Shown: positions 20,707-31,699 of the stretch, one piece after another
Layout: every line of letters starts with the position of its first letter
How positions within the stretch are numbered: position 1 is the stretch's first letter
Made by a program: the position numbers and the translations under genes
Notes under the pieces: generated by a model
What the model saw: the letters and a program-made list of their open reading frames with translations, nothing else
Database searches by the model: none
What the model was told of the DNA's origin: nothing
Source of the DNA: Ornithinimicrobium sp. INDO-MA30-4
Lineage (GTDB): Bacteria > Actinomycetota > Actinomycetes > Actinomycetales > Dermatophilaceae
Length of the DNA: 64,000 nt
NCBI RefSeq assembly: GCF_021535045.1
Contig: NZ_CP091056.1
Location: 1,798,001-1,862,000, forward strand
Direction: 5' to 3'

Positions 20707-22323
20707 ATGCCCCAAACGCCAAGCGACGGTCCAGACGACCGCCGCGAGTCTGATGACGCGTTCGGAGACCTCTTCCCGCCAACCCGACGCCAGCACCGCG
20801 AGCTGCTTGAGCAGCAGGAACGCGAGCAAGCTCCCCCAGTCTCACGCGTTGAGCAAATGCGTCGTGCCTATGGCCTGACAGCGTTGGGGACGATCTTCCC
20901 GGGCGCTGGCCTAGCGATGACCAAGCGCCGGACCGTTGGCCTCGTCCTTTTGGGCATGGCTATTGGCATTCTGCTTTTGGCCGCCTGGTGGCTGTTCTCC
21001 AATGGCCCCATTCAAGCCCTCGCTGGTCTTGGATCACGCCCCGCACGACTGCAGGCGATCGCTTGGCTGGCAGCTGGCGGCATGGTCATCTGGATGGGGT
21101 CGGTGGCGCTCACTGCGATCGTGAGCAGCCCCAAACCCTTGCAAGGCAGCCAGCGGGCCGGTCTATCGGTCTTTACGGGCCTCATGTGCCTCGCCCTAGC
21201 TGTCCCGACAGCGGTGGGCCTGCGCTACGCCGATGCCAGCTCCGACACCGTTGGCACCATGTTTGCCAACACCGACCAGTCGACACTCGACCTAGGCGCT
21301 GATGACCCGTGGGAGGACACTCCCCGGGTCAATGTTCTTCTTCTCGGCTCTGATGCTGGCGATGGCCGCACTGGTGTGCGCACCGACACCATGCTGGTGG
21401 CGAGCATCGACACGCAGACCGGCGACAGCGTCCTCTTCGGGATCCCGCGCAACCTCGAAAACGTGCCGATCCCAGAGGACAACCCGCTCAGCAACCTCTA
21501 TCCCGACGGCTATAACTGTGGCGATGAATGCCTAATGAACGCCATCTGGACCGAGGCTGAAAACGCCAAGCTCAACAACCCTGGCTGGTATCCAGACGAC
21601 CCTGACGACAATGTGGGACTGACCGCGACTCGTGAGGTCATCAGCGAAGTTTTGGGCATCCCCGTCGACTACAGCGCCGTCGTCAACCTTGAGGGCTTCA
21701 CTGACCTGGTGGACGCCATGGGCGGTGTCGACATCAACGTCCAGGAGCGGCTGCCGATGGGCGGCAAGACCGTCAATGGGCAATTGGTCCCGGACAGCGA
21801 GTCAGGTTGGCTCGAGGTGGGCGAACAGCACCTCGATGGCTACGAGGCAATGTGGTATTCCCGCTCTCGTGTCACCACCGACGACTTCAGCCGTATGCGT
21901 CGTCAACGTTGTGTTGTCAGCGCCCTGGTGGAACAGGTCAACCCCTTCACCATCCTGACGAACTACACCGACATCCTCGATGTTGCCGGCCAGAACATTT
22001 ATACCTCCATCCCCCAGGAAGAATTGCCGGCCTGGGCCGAGTTGGTGTTGCGCGTGCAGGGTGGTGGACAGATCACTAGCCTGCCGTTCACGATCGAAAA
22101 CACCAATGTCAGCAACCCTGACTTTGACGACCTCCACGAGCAGGTCCAAGAGGCCATCGCTCCCCCTGAGCCCACGACGACCGCGACGACCGCGACGAGC
22201 GAGCCGACCCCCAGTGAGCCCACGACGAGCGAACCCACGACCACCGAGCCAACGGCGGATGAAACAACCACCGAAGAGTTGAACACCGACGACGAACTCG
22301 TCGACGTGGGCACGGTCTGCTGA
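20707..22323 (+). CDS. LCP (LytR-CpsA-Psr) family protein with multi-pass N-terminus
   Basis: Intact, 538 residues. A cytosolic charged N-terminus (1-55) is followed by four membrane helices (about 58-170; GTIFPGAGLAM, LLGMAIGILLLAAWWLF and two more). The LCP catalytic domain (about 210-430) has NVLLLGSDAGDGRTGVRTDT, SIDTQTGDSVLFGIPRN, FTDLVDAMGGVDINV and YSRSRVTTDDFSRMRRQR, with the Arg/Asp residues that bind the polyprenyl pyrophosphate. A Thr/Pro/Glu-rich tail of about 70 residues ends in Cys. LCP enzymes attach secondary polymers to peptidoglycan. Classical LCP proteins have one helix. Confidence 0.92.
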   Translation: MPQTPSDGPDDRRESDDAFGDLFPPTRRQHRELLEQQEREQAPPVSRVEQMRRAYGLTALGTIFPGAGLAMTKRRTVGLVLLGMAIGILLLAAWWLFSNGPIQALAGLGSRPARLQAIAWLAAGGMVIWMGSVALTAIVSSPKPLQGSQRAGLSVFTGLMCLALAVPTAVGLRYADASSDTVGTMFANTDQSTLDLGADDPWEDTPRVNVLLLGSDAGDGRTGVRTDTMLVASIDTQTGDSVLFGIPRNLENVPIPEDNPLSNLYPDGYNCGDECLMNAIWTEAENAKLNNPGWYPDDPDDNVGLTATREVISEVLGIPVDYSAVVNLEGFTDLVDAMGGVDINVQERLPMGGKTVNGQLVPDSESGWLEVGEQHLDGYEAMWYSRSRVTTDDFSRMRRQRCVVSALVEQVNPFTILTNYTDILDVAGQNIYTSIPQEELPAWAELVLRVQGGGQITSLPFTIENTNVSNPDFDDLHEQVQEAIAPPEPTTTATTATSEPTPSEPTTSEPTTTEPTADETTTEELNTDDELVDVGTVC

Positions 22324-22361
22324 GCCGCTCAGCAAACTAGCCAGGCGCTAGGCACAAAAAT

Positions 22362-22397
22362 AAGTAGCCCCCAAGCCAAGAGGCTTGGGGGCTACTT
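22362..22397. terminator. Bidirectional hairpin terminator between LCP and csp genes
   Basis: A 16-bp perfect inverted repeat (AAGTAGCCCCCAAGCC and complement) with a 4-nt loop AAGA lies between convergent genes, 39 bp after the LCP stop and 37 bp after the csp stop. Confidence 0.9.
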
Positions 22398-22434
22398 CAA
22401 CTGCTAAGACTCAACTAGGAGTCGCAGTTCGCTC

Positions 22435-22638
22435 TCAGACGGGGCGAACGGCGTCGGCCTGCGGGCCCTTGGGGCTCTGCGTGACCTCGAACTCGACGCG
22501 CTGTGCTTCGTCCAACGACTTGTAGCCGTTGGTCTCGATGGCCGAGTAGTGAACGAACACGTCGGGGCCACCGCCATCCTGTGCGATGAAGCCGAAGCCC
22601 TTTTCAGCGTTGAACCACTTCACTGTTCCCTGTGCCAT
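22435..22638 (-). CDS. Cold-shock protein (CspA family)
   Basis: Intact, 67 residues. RNP1 is KGFGFIAQD and RNP2 is VFVHYSAI, in the order [18 protein letters not shown]. It is a single-stranded nucleic-acid chaperone. The 257 bp upstream to the divergent tRNA hold no other gene, leaving room for the long, structured 5' leader usual for csp genes. No specific leader element could be identified by eye. Confidence 0.96.
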   Translation of the reverse strand: MAQGTVKWFNAEKGFGFIAQDGGGPDVFVHYSAIETNGYKSLDEAQRVEFEVTQSPKGPQADAVRPV

Positions 22639-22895
22639 GGGGGTGTCTCTTTCTGCTGTACGTCTGCGACACTCACCACAGGTCGTGATGAGTGGGCTGA
22701 ATATTGAACCCCCACTCGCCGAGTCATGCTCGGTTTGTGTTGACGTGCCAAAAAACCTGAAAGGTACGGCGTGTACTTCACTGCGAGGAACTGCAACTAC
22801 AACCAGGTATAACCGTAGCAGCAATCCCAGGTGAAACCACGATCGGGTTAATGTAACAATGGTCCACGCACCACGGACCGAGCGTTCGTGCCAAA

Positions 22896-22977
22896 GGAGG
22901 GTTCGCATAGCGGCCGAGTGCAGGCGCCTTGAAAGCGCCCGAGGGAACCTCCGTGGGTTCAAATCCCACACCCTCCG
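22896..22977 (+). tRNA. tRNA-Ser(TGA)
   Basis: Acceptor GGAGGGT/ACCCTCC. The anticodon stem GGCGC/GCGCC encloses CTTGAAA, giving anticodon TGA. It has a long variable arm and T-arm GTGGG/CCCAC with TTCAAAT. The discriminator is G and CCA is not encoded. Confidence 0.95.
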
Positions 22978-23036
22978 CAAGTTCAAGCCGATGGGGCTAC
23001 CTGCCTCACCGCGTACCTACTTCTCCTGGAGGAGAT

Positions 23037-23414
23037 ATGCACAAGATCACTTTGTTGGTTGGCATCGGAATCGGCTACGTGCTGGGCGCTAAGGCCGGTC
23101 GCGAGCGTTACGAAGCTTTTGCTGACCAGGCCAGCAAGGCATGGTCGGACCCCCGCGTCCAGAGCCGCGTCGAAGAGGTCAAGGAAAAGGCCTCTGAGGC
23201 CGCCGCCACCGTTGCTGCCAACGTCAAGGACAAGGCCTCCGAGGTTGCCCCCGAGGCCACCTCGCAAGCCGAGTCGGCTATCAGCAGCGCCTCAGACAAA
23301 CTGAGCAGCAACTCCGATGAGTCCAACCACTCCTCGGAGGGGTCGGACCACCCGTCGCCAGCAGACATGCCTGAGCACTCAGACGTGTTGGACCACGGCG
23401 ACGACCAGAGGTGA
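23037..23414 (+). CDS. YtxH-like membrane-anchored protein
   Basis: 125 residues from ATG 23037, with GGAGGAG upstream. One short N-terminal helix carries ITLLVGIGIGYVLGAKAGRE. An Ala/Glu/Lys-rich predicted coiled coil follows (VEEVKEKASEAAATVAANVK), then a Ser/His/Asp-rich tail. YtxH proteins are small stress- or envelope-associated proteins without known catalysis. It has its own terminator and follows tRNA-Ser(TGA) by 59 nt. Confidence 0.82.
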   Translation: MHKITLLVGIGIGYVLGAKAGRERYEAFADQASKAWSDPRVQSRVEEVKEKASEAAATVAANVKDKASEVAPEATSQAESAISSASDKLSSNSDESNHSSEGSDHPSPADMPEHSDVLDHGDDQR

Positions 23415-23438
23415 TCTCAGTCTCACACTGAGCACAAA

Positions 23439-23473
23439 CGAAGGCCGCACACCCAATTGGTGTGCGGCCTTCG
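23439..23473. terminator. Bidirectional hairpin terminator between ytxH-like gene and cysE
   Basis: A 15-bp perfect inverted repeat (CGAAGGCCGCACACC and complement) has loop CAATT. It lies between two convergent genes. Confidence 0.88.
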
Positions 23474-23516
23474 CTATACCTACGACTCTCTTACGCGAAC
23501 CCTGACGGCGGCGTGC

Positions 23517-24106
23517 TTAGATCCAGAGCGCAGGGTCGGCATACATCAGGTCTGCAGACTGCCGCTCATGAGGCACCCGCACTGTTGCTGGCACACCGAC
23601 GGCCACAGCCAAGACCGGGACGTCCCTCACGACGACGGCGTTTGCGCCCACTTGAGCACCGGCTCCCACCGTCACCGGCCCTGGTATGCGAGCGCCAGCG
23701 CCGAGAACGGCCCCGTCTTCGATGGTCGGGTGCCGTTTGACCGGCTCCATTGACCGGCCTCCCAGCGTGACCCCGTGATACATCATCACGTCATCGCCAA
23801 CTTCGGCGGTCGCACCGATGACCACGCCCATTCCGTGATCAATAAAGAGCCGCTTGCCGATCTTGGCTGCCGGGTGAATCTCTACCCCGGTCAGCGAGCG
23901 GGCCATTTGAGACACCAAACGCGCGGGCACCTTGCCAGCGTCGCTGCTGTGCCAGATGCGGTGCGCGACTCGATGCGCCCAGAGCGCGTGCAGCCCCGGC
24001 GAGGCCAGCGCCATCTCTAGCCTGCTGGTGCTCGCCGGGTCACGCGCCAACCCGGCATCGAGGTCTTCGCGGACTCCTTGAAGGAAGCCCCGCAGCGAAA
24101 ACGGCA

Positions 24107-24107
<1 letters not shown>
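23517..24107 (-). CDS. cysE: Serine O-acetyltransferase
   Basis: Intact, 196 residues, the short bacterial form. Left-handed beta-helix hexapeptide repeats run from IHPAAKIGKRLFIDHGMGVV to VGANAVVVRDVP. DHG contains the catalytic His with its Asp partner, and MMYHGVTLGG is the second active-site segment. It makes O-acetylserine from serine and acetyl-CoA for the adjacent cysK; the start codon overlaps the cysK stop by one base. Confidence 0.95.
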
Positions 24108-25036
<929 letters not shown>

Positions 25037-25194
25037 GGTTTCTCCTTGTGTGTTGGGTTCGCAGTACGGACGTGCCTCTCAGACGGTAATACGTTTCCCA
25101 AGTTCTTGTTATTCCGCAGGCTCAATCCAGACCGAGTGCGCCGCAGAAAGCACCTGGGCGAGCGGACCCTTGCCAGCCTCCGTAAGATTCAGGT

Positions 25195-27402
25195 ATGACA
25201 GCAGCACAGATCGCCGCCATCGTCGTCGGCCTAGGTGTCACCGTGGTGGCCATCGCACTCTTCGTGCAGATGATCGCCGGTTTCCTAAAGCGCTTCCAGC
25301 TCGGCCAGCCCGCCCCTGGACGCACGGATGAGCCGGGTGCCCGAACGGTCACTCTGGTCCGTGAGGTTCTGGGCCACACCCGGATGGGCCGCAAGAGAGT
25401 CGTCGCGGTCGCCCACTGGGTCGTGATGATCTCCTTCGGTCTGCTCTTTTGACTCTGGTCAACGCCTACGGCCAGCTGTTCAGCCCGCGCTTTGACCTGT
25501 GGGGGTTGGCGCACTTCACCCCGTTGGCGTGGCTCTTTGAGCTCTTCGGCTGGGGCGCGATCATCGGCATTCTGGTGCTCATCGGGATCCGCCAGAAGGA
25601 GAGCCCCGCTCGGCCGGCCGCAAGAGTCGTTTCTATGGCTCGACCGCCTGGCAGGCCTACTTCGTGGAGGCTGTCATCCTCGGCGTTGGCATCGCCATCG
25701 TGGTGCTGCGCGCTTGAGTATGCGTTGGGCCAGGCTGAGGGCGAAGCGTGGGCTAGCGCCCTCAACTTCCCGCTCACAGCATGGCTCGGTTCGGTGATGA
25801 GCGGCATGTCCGTTGGGGCCCTCGAGACAGCCATCGTCGTCGTCGCTTTGGCCAAGATCCTCATCTCCATGGCTTGGATGATCACCATTGCGCTAACCCC
25901 CACCATGGGAGTTGCCTGGCACCGCTTCTTGGCGTTCTTCAACATCTGGTTCAAGCGCCACCCTGAGGGCCAGACCTCCTTGGCGCGGTGCAGCCCATCA
26001 TGATCAAGGCCGAACCCATCGACTTTGAAGAAATTGAAGAGCTCGACGAGGACGCCGCCCTTGGCGTCGGCAAGGTTGAAGACTTCACCTGGAAGGGCCT
26101 GCTCGACTTTTCCACTTGCACAGAGTGTGGTCGCTGCCAGGAGCAGTGCCCGGCCTGGCACACCGAAAAGCCGCTGTCACCCAAGATGCTGGTCACCGCG
26201 CTGCGCAATCACCACCACGACAAGGCCCCGTGGCTGCTGGCTACCGAGGACCAGCGCACGGCCGCTGAAAGTGGCGACCACAGCGTGCTCACCGCAGAGG
26301 CGCTGGCCGCTGGCACGATTGACCTCGTCGGCGACGATGGCGCTGTCATTGACACCGACATTCTGTGGTCCTGCACCACCTGTGGCGCGTGCGTCGAGCA
26401 GTGCCCCGTCGATATCGAGCACGTCGACGCAATCGTTGACATGCGCCGCTATCAGACGCTGATCGAGTCGGCCTTCCCCAGCGAACTAGGTGGATTGTTC
26501 AAGAACCTCGAAAACAAGCAAAACCCGTGGGGTATGTCGGCACGCGCCCGTCTCGATTGGGCTAAGGATCTCGACTTCGACGTGCCAATGGTGGGCGGCG
26601 ATGTCGAAGACCTCGCCGAGATGGACTACCTGTTTTGGGTTGGCTGTGCGGGCGCTTTCGAAGACCGTGCCAAAAGACCACGCGAGCTGTAGCTCAGTTG
26701 CTGCACATGGCTGACGTGAAGTTTGCAGTGCTCGGCGATGGTGAAACCTGCACCGGCGACCCAGCTCGCCGCGCCGGTAATGAGTTCCTGTTTCAGATGT
26801 TGGCCCAGCAGAACGTTGAGGTGCTTAACGAAGCGGGTGCGGCCAAGATCGTCGTCACGTGTGCACACTGTTTCAACACCATCAAGAACGAATACCCCCA
26901 GCTTGGTGGCAACTATGAGGTTTTGCACCACACCCAGTTGCTCAACCGACTGGTCCGCGAAAAGCGCCTGACCCCGGTGTCGCGTCCAGGCCAAACTCAA
27001 CTGCAAAATCCGGCTTCCACGGCGGAGAGCGTGACCTATCACGACCCGTGCTACCTGGGCCGACACAACGGTGTCTATGCGCCTCCACGTGAACTGCTGG
27101 GAGCCTTGCCTGGTGTCGAGATGCGCGAGATGCCGCGCAACTCGGAGAAGGCGTTCTGCTGTGGTGCCGGTGGCGCACGCATGTGGATGGAAGAAAAGCT
27201 CGGCACCCGGATCAACGTCAACCGCACCGAAGAAGCGCTGGCTACTGGCGCCGATCGCATTGCCGTCGGCTGCCCGTTCTGCCGGGTGATGCTCTCGGAC
27301 GGCTTGACTGAAAAGCAGTCCGCCGGTGCCCGCGAAGAAGTTGAGGTTGTCGACGTGGCTCAGATGCTGCTGGCAGCCGTGCAACCGCAAAAGCAGTCGT
27401 AG
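25195..27402 (+). CDS. Membrane heterodisulfide reductase-related (Fe-S)-binding oxidoreductase (frameshifted)
   Basis: About 736 residues. An N-terminal membrane domain of about six helices (to residue about 250) resembles NarI/HdrE cytochrome b subunits. Two [4Fe-4S] motifs follow: CTECGRCQEQCP (about 308) and CTTCGACVEQCP (about 393). Two CCG-type domains close the protein (VTCAHCFNTIKNEY with DPCYLGRHN, then CCGAGGARMWMEE). HdrD/GlpC-like proteins pass electrons between quinone and a soluble dehydrogenase or thiol couple. At least five breaks lie near 25450, 25610, 25710, 25985 and 26680. Confidence 0.88.
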
Positions 27403-27431
27403 CCACTAAGCGACTCTCGCGGACAGCGAAA

Positions 27432-27463
27432 CGGCCCGTCACCTCGTGGGAGGTGACTGGCCG
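27432..27463. terminator. Bidirectional hairpin terminator
   Basis: CGGCC-C-GTCACCTC and GAGGTGAC-T-GGCCG form a 13-bp stem with one internal mismatch and a 4-nt loop. It lies between the convergent Fe-S and substrate-binding-protein genes. Confidence 0.8.
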
Positions 27464-27483
27464 CTTGCATTTGTTGAGTCGGA

Positions 27484-28393
27484 TCAGCCGATCGAGTCGA
27501 CGAACTCGCGAGCGACATCCTCAGGGCTTCGCCACCCACGACAACCTGAGCAAGCAACTCGGTCAGGATCGCCGTGTCGAGCTCAGCGGAGACGCCGTTA
27601 AGCGTCGTGGTGATCTCGTCGTTGACAGCATCCGTAGTGATCAACGGGACGATGTTCTGAGCGACGAACAGCGCGTCCGGGTCATCCAGGACCACGAAGT
27701 CGTTCTCTGAGATCGAGGGGTCCGTGGAGAAGATGTTCGCGACATCGATCTGGCCATTGGCCAGGGACTGTGCCGTCAGGTTCGAGCCAGCAGCCAGCGG
27801 ACGGAAGGCCGAGAACTCGAGGCCGTACACCTCGTTGAGGCCAGGAACGCCGGTGAAGCGCTCTTCAAACTCGGGCGGTCCGCCCAAGACCAATTCGCCA
27901 GCAACTGGCTCGAGGTCGCCAATGGCGGTGAGGTCGTACTCGAAGCAGTCTCAGCTGTGACAACAATCGAGTCTTTGTCTTCAGCAGCAGACGGCTCGAG
28001 AACGGTGAGGTTCTCGGGCAGCGCGTCCTGCAACTCGGCGTAGACGCCATCGGGATCGGTGGCCTCGGCATCGGCGTTCAAGTAGAGCGTCAGGGCGCCG
28101 GTGTACTCGGGAATCATGTCGATCGAGCCATCGTCCAACCCAGCAATGTAGGTCTCGCGCTGGCCGATGTTGCCGCGGGTTTCCACGTCAACGCCTGCGT
28201 CGCTGAGAGCTGCAGCGTAGATTTCCATCAGCAAAACGTTCTCGGGGAAGCTTGCTGAGCCGATGGTGATGGTGTCGGAGCTGCTGCTGCCCGACTCTTC
28301 GCCAGAGTCGTCGAGCGGGTCACTGTCTCCACCGCACGCGCTCAGCGTGAGGCCGGCAGCCAGAGTGGCAGCAAGGATAGATGTGCGCTTCAT
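27484..28393 (-). CDS. Osmoprotectant (glycine betaine/choline-type) ABC transporter substrate-binding lipoprotein (frameshifted)
   Basis: An OpuAC/ProX-type binding protein of about 303 residues with lipoprotein signal (LAAGLTLSAC). ITIGSASFPENVLLMEIYAA and DMIPEYTGALTLYL are family motifs; NGQIDVANIFSTDPSI lies in the second lobe. Frame breaks occur near 27905-27955 and 27530; the rebuilt C-terminus is EDVAREFVDSIG, ending at 27484. The aromatic cage that would define the ligand cannot be placed with confidence. It is the last gene of a four-gene operon. Confidence 0.87.
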
Positions 28394-28422
28394 GAGGGGT
28401 CCTTCCGAGGAACGGATCGGGA

Positions 28423-29107
28423 CTAGGCGGTCTTCGTCAGTCCGGGTGACACGACGAAACGTTGGACTAAGCCAAACACGAAATCGACTAAAAGGGCTAG
28501 TGCCGCCACGAGAAGTGCGCCACCAGCCATTTCGTCATAGTCGCGAGTCGCTTGTCCGTCGATCAAGAATCGCCCCAAACCACCCAGCCCAACAACGGCT
28601 GCGATGGTGGCAGTGGCAATGATCTGGAGCATGGCTGAACGCATGCCCGAGAACATCAGAGGTAGTGCGTTGGGGACCTCGACTTGCCAAAGCACCTGGC
28701 TGCCGGTCATGCCCATGCCTTTGGCTGCGTCGCGGGCCGCTGGATCCACTTCAGCGATGCCGGCGTAGACACCAGACAAGATGGGTGGGATGGCCAAGAT
28801 CACCAAGACAATCAGGCTAGGCAGCGCAAAGGGCGAGCTCGCCGCGCAATCGGGGCAGCAGCAACAACACGGCGATGAACAGCACGCCAAGGCTGGGGAT
28901 GGCTCGAAAGCCACCGGCGATGCTCACCGCAACAACGCGGCCGCGGCCTGTGTGGCCGATGTAGAGCCCCATCGGCACGGCGATCAGCGCCGCGCAGACC
29001 AAAGCAATGAGCGAATATTCGAGGTGGGTGAGCGTTTGCGAGATAATCCCGCGATCGCCTTCCCAGTTTGCCGGGTTGGACAGCCAGTCAAAGACAGAGG
29101 AGATCAT
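28423..29107 (-). CDS. Osmoprotectant ABC transporter permease 2 (frameshifted)
   Basis: An OpuCB/D-like permease of about 228 residues with about six helices. The N-terminal half ends FRAIPSLGVLFIAVLLLLP. The ATPase-coupling EAA loop reads DAAKGMGMTGSQVLWQVEVP in the C-terminal half. One break lies near 28850 at a poly-CAG/CCC-rich stretch. ATG 29107 overlaps the stop of permease 1 (ATGA). Confidence 0.9.
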
Positions 29108-29748
29108 GAGCCACTCCTGCTGGTCTGCCACGGGGTGAGGGCTTTGCTGACGCTAAGAATGATGGCGTCAAATAGCGTGGCCAGGATCAGGCAGGCGACG
29201 ACACCGATGAGGATTGGCCCCATCGCGTTGCGATTAAATCCGGCAGTGAACAGGATCCCGAGTTGCGAGACGCCGACCAGGGCGGCGACCGAGACGATCG
29301 ACACATTGCTCACTGCAGCAACCCGCATACCGGCGGCAATCACTGGCACACCGAGAGGCAGGTCAACGGCAAAGAGCCTGCGCAGCGGCGAATAACCCAT
29401 GGCTGTTGCAGCTTGTTTGACGTGATCGGGGACCGATTGCAGCGCGTCGGCCACGGTGCGGGTCAACAGCGCGATCGTGTAGACCGTCATCGCGACGAGG
29501 ACGTTGAGTGGGTCAAGGATCTGGGTGCCAAGGATGCCGGGCAAAATAATGAAGAGGGCTAGCGAGGGGATGGTGTACATCAAGCCAGTCGCAGCCAGCA
29601 GCGGGCCATAGAGCCACTTGCGCTGCACGGCGAGCCATCCCAGCGGGATCGCCAGCAGCAAGCCCACGATTAGCGGGACGCCTGCCAAATAGATGTGATC
29701 GAGGGTCAACTCGATGAGCTCGCCGAGGTCAACCCCCCACAACTTCAT
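29104..29748 (-). CDS. Osmoprotectant ABC transporter permease 1
   Basis: Intact, 214 residues with six helices. MYTIPSLALFIILPGILG and the EAA loop AATAMGYSPLRRLFAVDLPL match the OpuC permease family. Its start overlaps the ATPase stop by 4 nt, so the importer is translationally coupled. Two distinct permeases imply a heterodimeric membrane channel. Confidence 0.93.
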   Translation of the reverse strand: MKLWGVDLGELIELTLDHIYLAGVPLIVGLLLAIPLGWLAVQRKWLYGPLLAATGLMYTIPSLALFIILPGILGTQILDPLNVLVAMTVYTIALLTRTVADALQSVPDHVKQAATAMGYSPLRRLFAVDLPLGVPVIAAGMRVAAVSNVSIVSVAALVGVSQLGILFTAGFNRNAMGPILIGVVACLILATLFDAIILSVSKALTPWQTSRSGS

Positions 29749-30845
29749 TCGCTATCCCCCGCGATGGTGTCACCCGAGGGTCGTGGCGCCTTCCTGATGA
29801 TCTGCAGCACCTCTTGTGGGCGAAGCGTGCCAACGAGTCGACCTTCGTTGACCACGACGCCTCGACCGCTGGGGGAAGAGAGCGCGGCGTCCAAGAATCC
29901 ACGCAGGGAGCCGTGCTCTTCGGCGAGCGTGCCACCTAGTTGCAGGTCCGACTGACTGATGGGGCCCTCGACTGCATCGCGCTCAACCCAACCGATGGGA
30001 TGGCGATTTGCGTCAACGACGATTGACCATTCTTCGTCAGGCAAAGGTCGGTCGCCCAGCTCGACTGGTTGAGCTGGATAAATCGGCACCTCCGCGCGTT
30101 GAAAACTCAAGGCGCGGTATCCACGGTCGCGGCCCACGAACCCAGCCACGAAGTCATCGTTGGGGTGAGCCAACAGGTCATCGGGCGAGGAAAACTGGGC
30201 CAGCGTGCCACCTTCGCGCAACACGGCGATCCGGTGCCCTAGTTTGATGGCTTCGTCAATGTCGTGGGTGACCATGACGATCGTGGTGCCCAGCCGCTCT
30301 TGCAGGCTTAAAAACTCGTCTTGCAGCACCTCGCGGACGACTGGGTCGATAGCGCTAAAGGGCTCATCCATCAACATCACTGTGGGGTCCCCGGCGAGAG
30401 CACGGGCCACACCAACCCGCTGCTGTTGACCGCCCGAGAGTTGACCTGGGTAGCGCTTGGCGAAGTCGCCGCCTAGTCCCACAAGCTCGAGGACCTCCAT
30501 CGCACGATCTTTGGCGCGCTTCTTGTCCCACTTCAAAAGGTTGGGGACGGTCTGCACGTTGGAGAGCACAGTGCGGTGCGGAAAGAGGCCCGCGTGCTGA
30601 ATGACGTAGCCGATGCTGCGGCGCAACTCAGCCGGCTTCAGGCTGGACGCGTCCTTGCCGTCGACGAAGATCTTGCCCTCGGTCGGCTCGATCATTCGGT
30701 TGATCATCCGCAGAGATGTGGTCTTGCCACAGCCCGACGGCCCCACCAGAACCGTGATTTTCCCCTCTGGTGCTTCAAAGCTGAGGTTGTCGACGGCAAC
30801 CGTGCCATCTGCATACCTCTTGGTCACGCCTTCGAGCCTGATCAT
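29745..30845 (-). CDS. Osmoprotectant ABC transporter ATP-binding protein with CBS domains
   Basis: 366 residues from ATG 30845. Walker A is VGPSGCGKTTSLRMI, followed by a Q-loop near GYVIQHAGLF, signature LSGGQQQRVGVARAL, Walker B VMLMDEPFSAID and His-loop VTHDIDEA. The C-terminal 110 residues form a CBS-type module (WSIVVDANRHPIGWV, then GRGVVVNEGRLVGTL). In OpuA-type importers this module senses ionic strength or c-di-AMP. It is the first gene of the operon. Confidence 0.94.
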   Translation of the reverse strand: MIRLEGVTKRYADGTVAVDNLSFEAPEGKITVLVGPSGCGKTTSLRMINRMIEPTEGKIFVDGKDASSLKPAELRRSIGYVIQHAGLFPHRTVLSNVQTVPNLLKWDKKRAKDRAMEVLELVGLGGDFAKRYPGQLSGGQQQRVGVARALAGDPTVMLMDEPFSAIDPVVREVLQDEFLSLQERLGTTIVMVTHDIDEAIKLGHRIAVLREGGTLAQFSSPDDLLAHPNDDFVAGFVGRDRGYRALSFQRAEVPIYPAQPVELGDRPLPDEEWSIVVDANRHPIGWVERDAVEGPISQSDLQLGGTLAEEHGSLRGFLDAALSSPSGRGVVVNEGRLVGTLRPQEVLQIIRKAPRPSGDTIAGDSE

Positions 30846-31084
30846 GTGGCCAACCCTATAGTGCGCCACCGACACACCTCTCGCCGGCCCAATGAATCTC
30901 CCCGAAAGCATCGACCAAGGATTGCAACTCCGCTAGTTTATGATTGTTTACTCATTCGCGTTTGTTCATGGCCACCGTGATTTCTTCGGCCTCTACCAAT
31001 CGCCGCTAGAGCCTCTTCTTGATTTGCTAAGCGAGACAAGGCATCCCGAAGCGAGGACCCCCGTCTCCTCTCTCCGCCGTGAGC

Positions 31085-31692
31085 ATGCCCCCTTCGCCAA
31101 AAGACCCCCTTGTGGCCCCAACCCCAGCAGACTCCCCTCGTCGCACCCTGGTCCTCGGTGCCGCTTGGAGCATTCCCGTGCCCCCGTCTCCAGGGTCGCG
31201 CCTGTCATGGCTGCGTCAGGCAGTGGCCCGAGCGGATCGCTAGGAGACGCATGCAAATTGCCTGGAAATTCATGCGGCACCGTATTCAAGAAGGGCTACG
31301 TGTTTGAAGCGTTCGTCACGAACACCACCGGGCAAACAATTTGTCTTTACAACACTGTTAGTTATCCAGTCACCGTTACCGATAATTCCCCGACGCTCAA
31401 CCTCGCCTTCGAGGCAGCGGCCGCCAACGGCGTTTTCTATCCATTCCCCATTGAGCTCGCACCCGGCGGGAGCGTGACTCTGGTCCTTATCGCTGGCGAA
31501 AACTCCAAAAGCGCCAACATCAGTGGCGTCTTAGTTACCGTTGGTCTGCCGTGGGACCACACAGTGGATCCGGCCGGTGATGATGACACCCTCTCAGGGG
31601 CGCACTCCCCGCTCATCGTCGCCAAGACCTACAACTCCGCCCCACCGATCAACGGAGGGTCATGCAACGTGACCATTCCACCCGACTGCTAG
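31085..31692 (+). CDS. Exported protein with Tat-like signal, unknown function (frameshifted)
   Basis: About 203 residues when a missing G near 31184 is restored. The N-terminus then reads ...[20 protein letters not shown] followed by [10 protein letters not shown], which matches the twin-arginine leader RR-T-L-V-x-GAAW common in actinobacterial secreted proteins. The mature part is Thr/Asn/Ser-rich with four or five Cys and predicted beta structure ([29 protein letters not shown]). An in-frame GTG at 31079 is an alternative start; no clear ribosome-binding site is seen. Codon use is less GC-rich than in its neighbours. The 230 bp upstream hold an AT-rich probable promoter and no gene. Confidence 0.65.
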
Positions 31693-31699
31693 CGGGCGC

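Noticed and set aside
22435-22986. Upstream extension of the cold-shock protein frame
   Set aside because: The extra 116 residues run antisense through tRNA-Ser(TGA) and are unlike any Csp protein. The conserved start [10 protein letters not shown] is at 22638.
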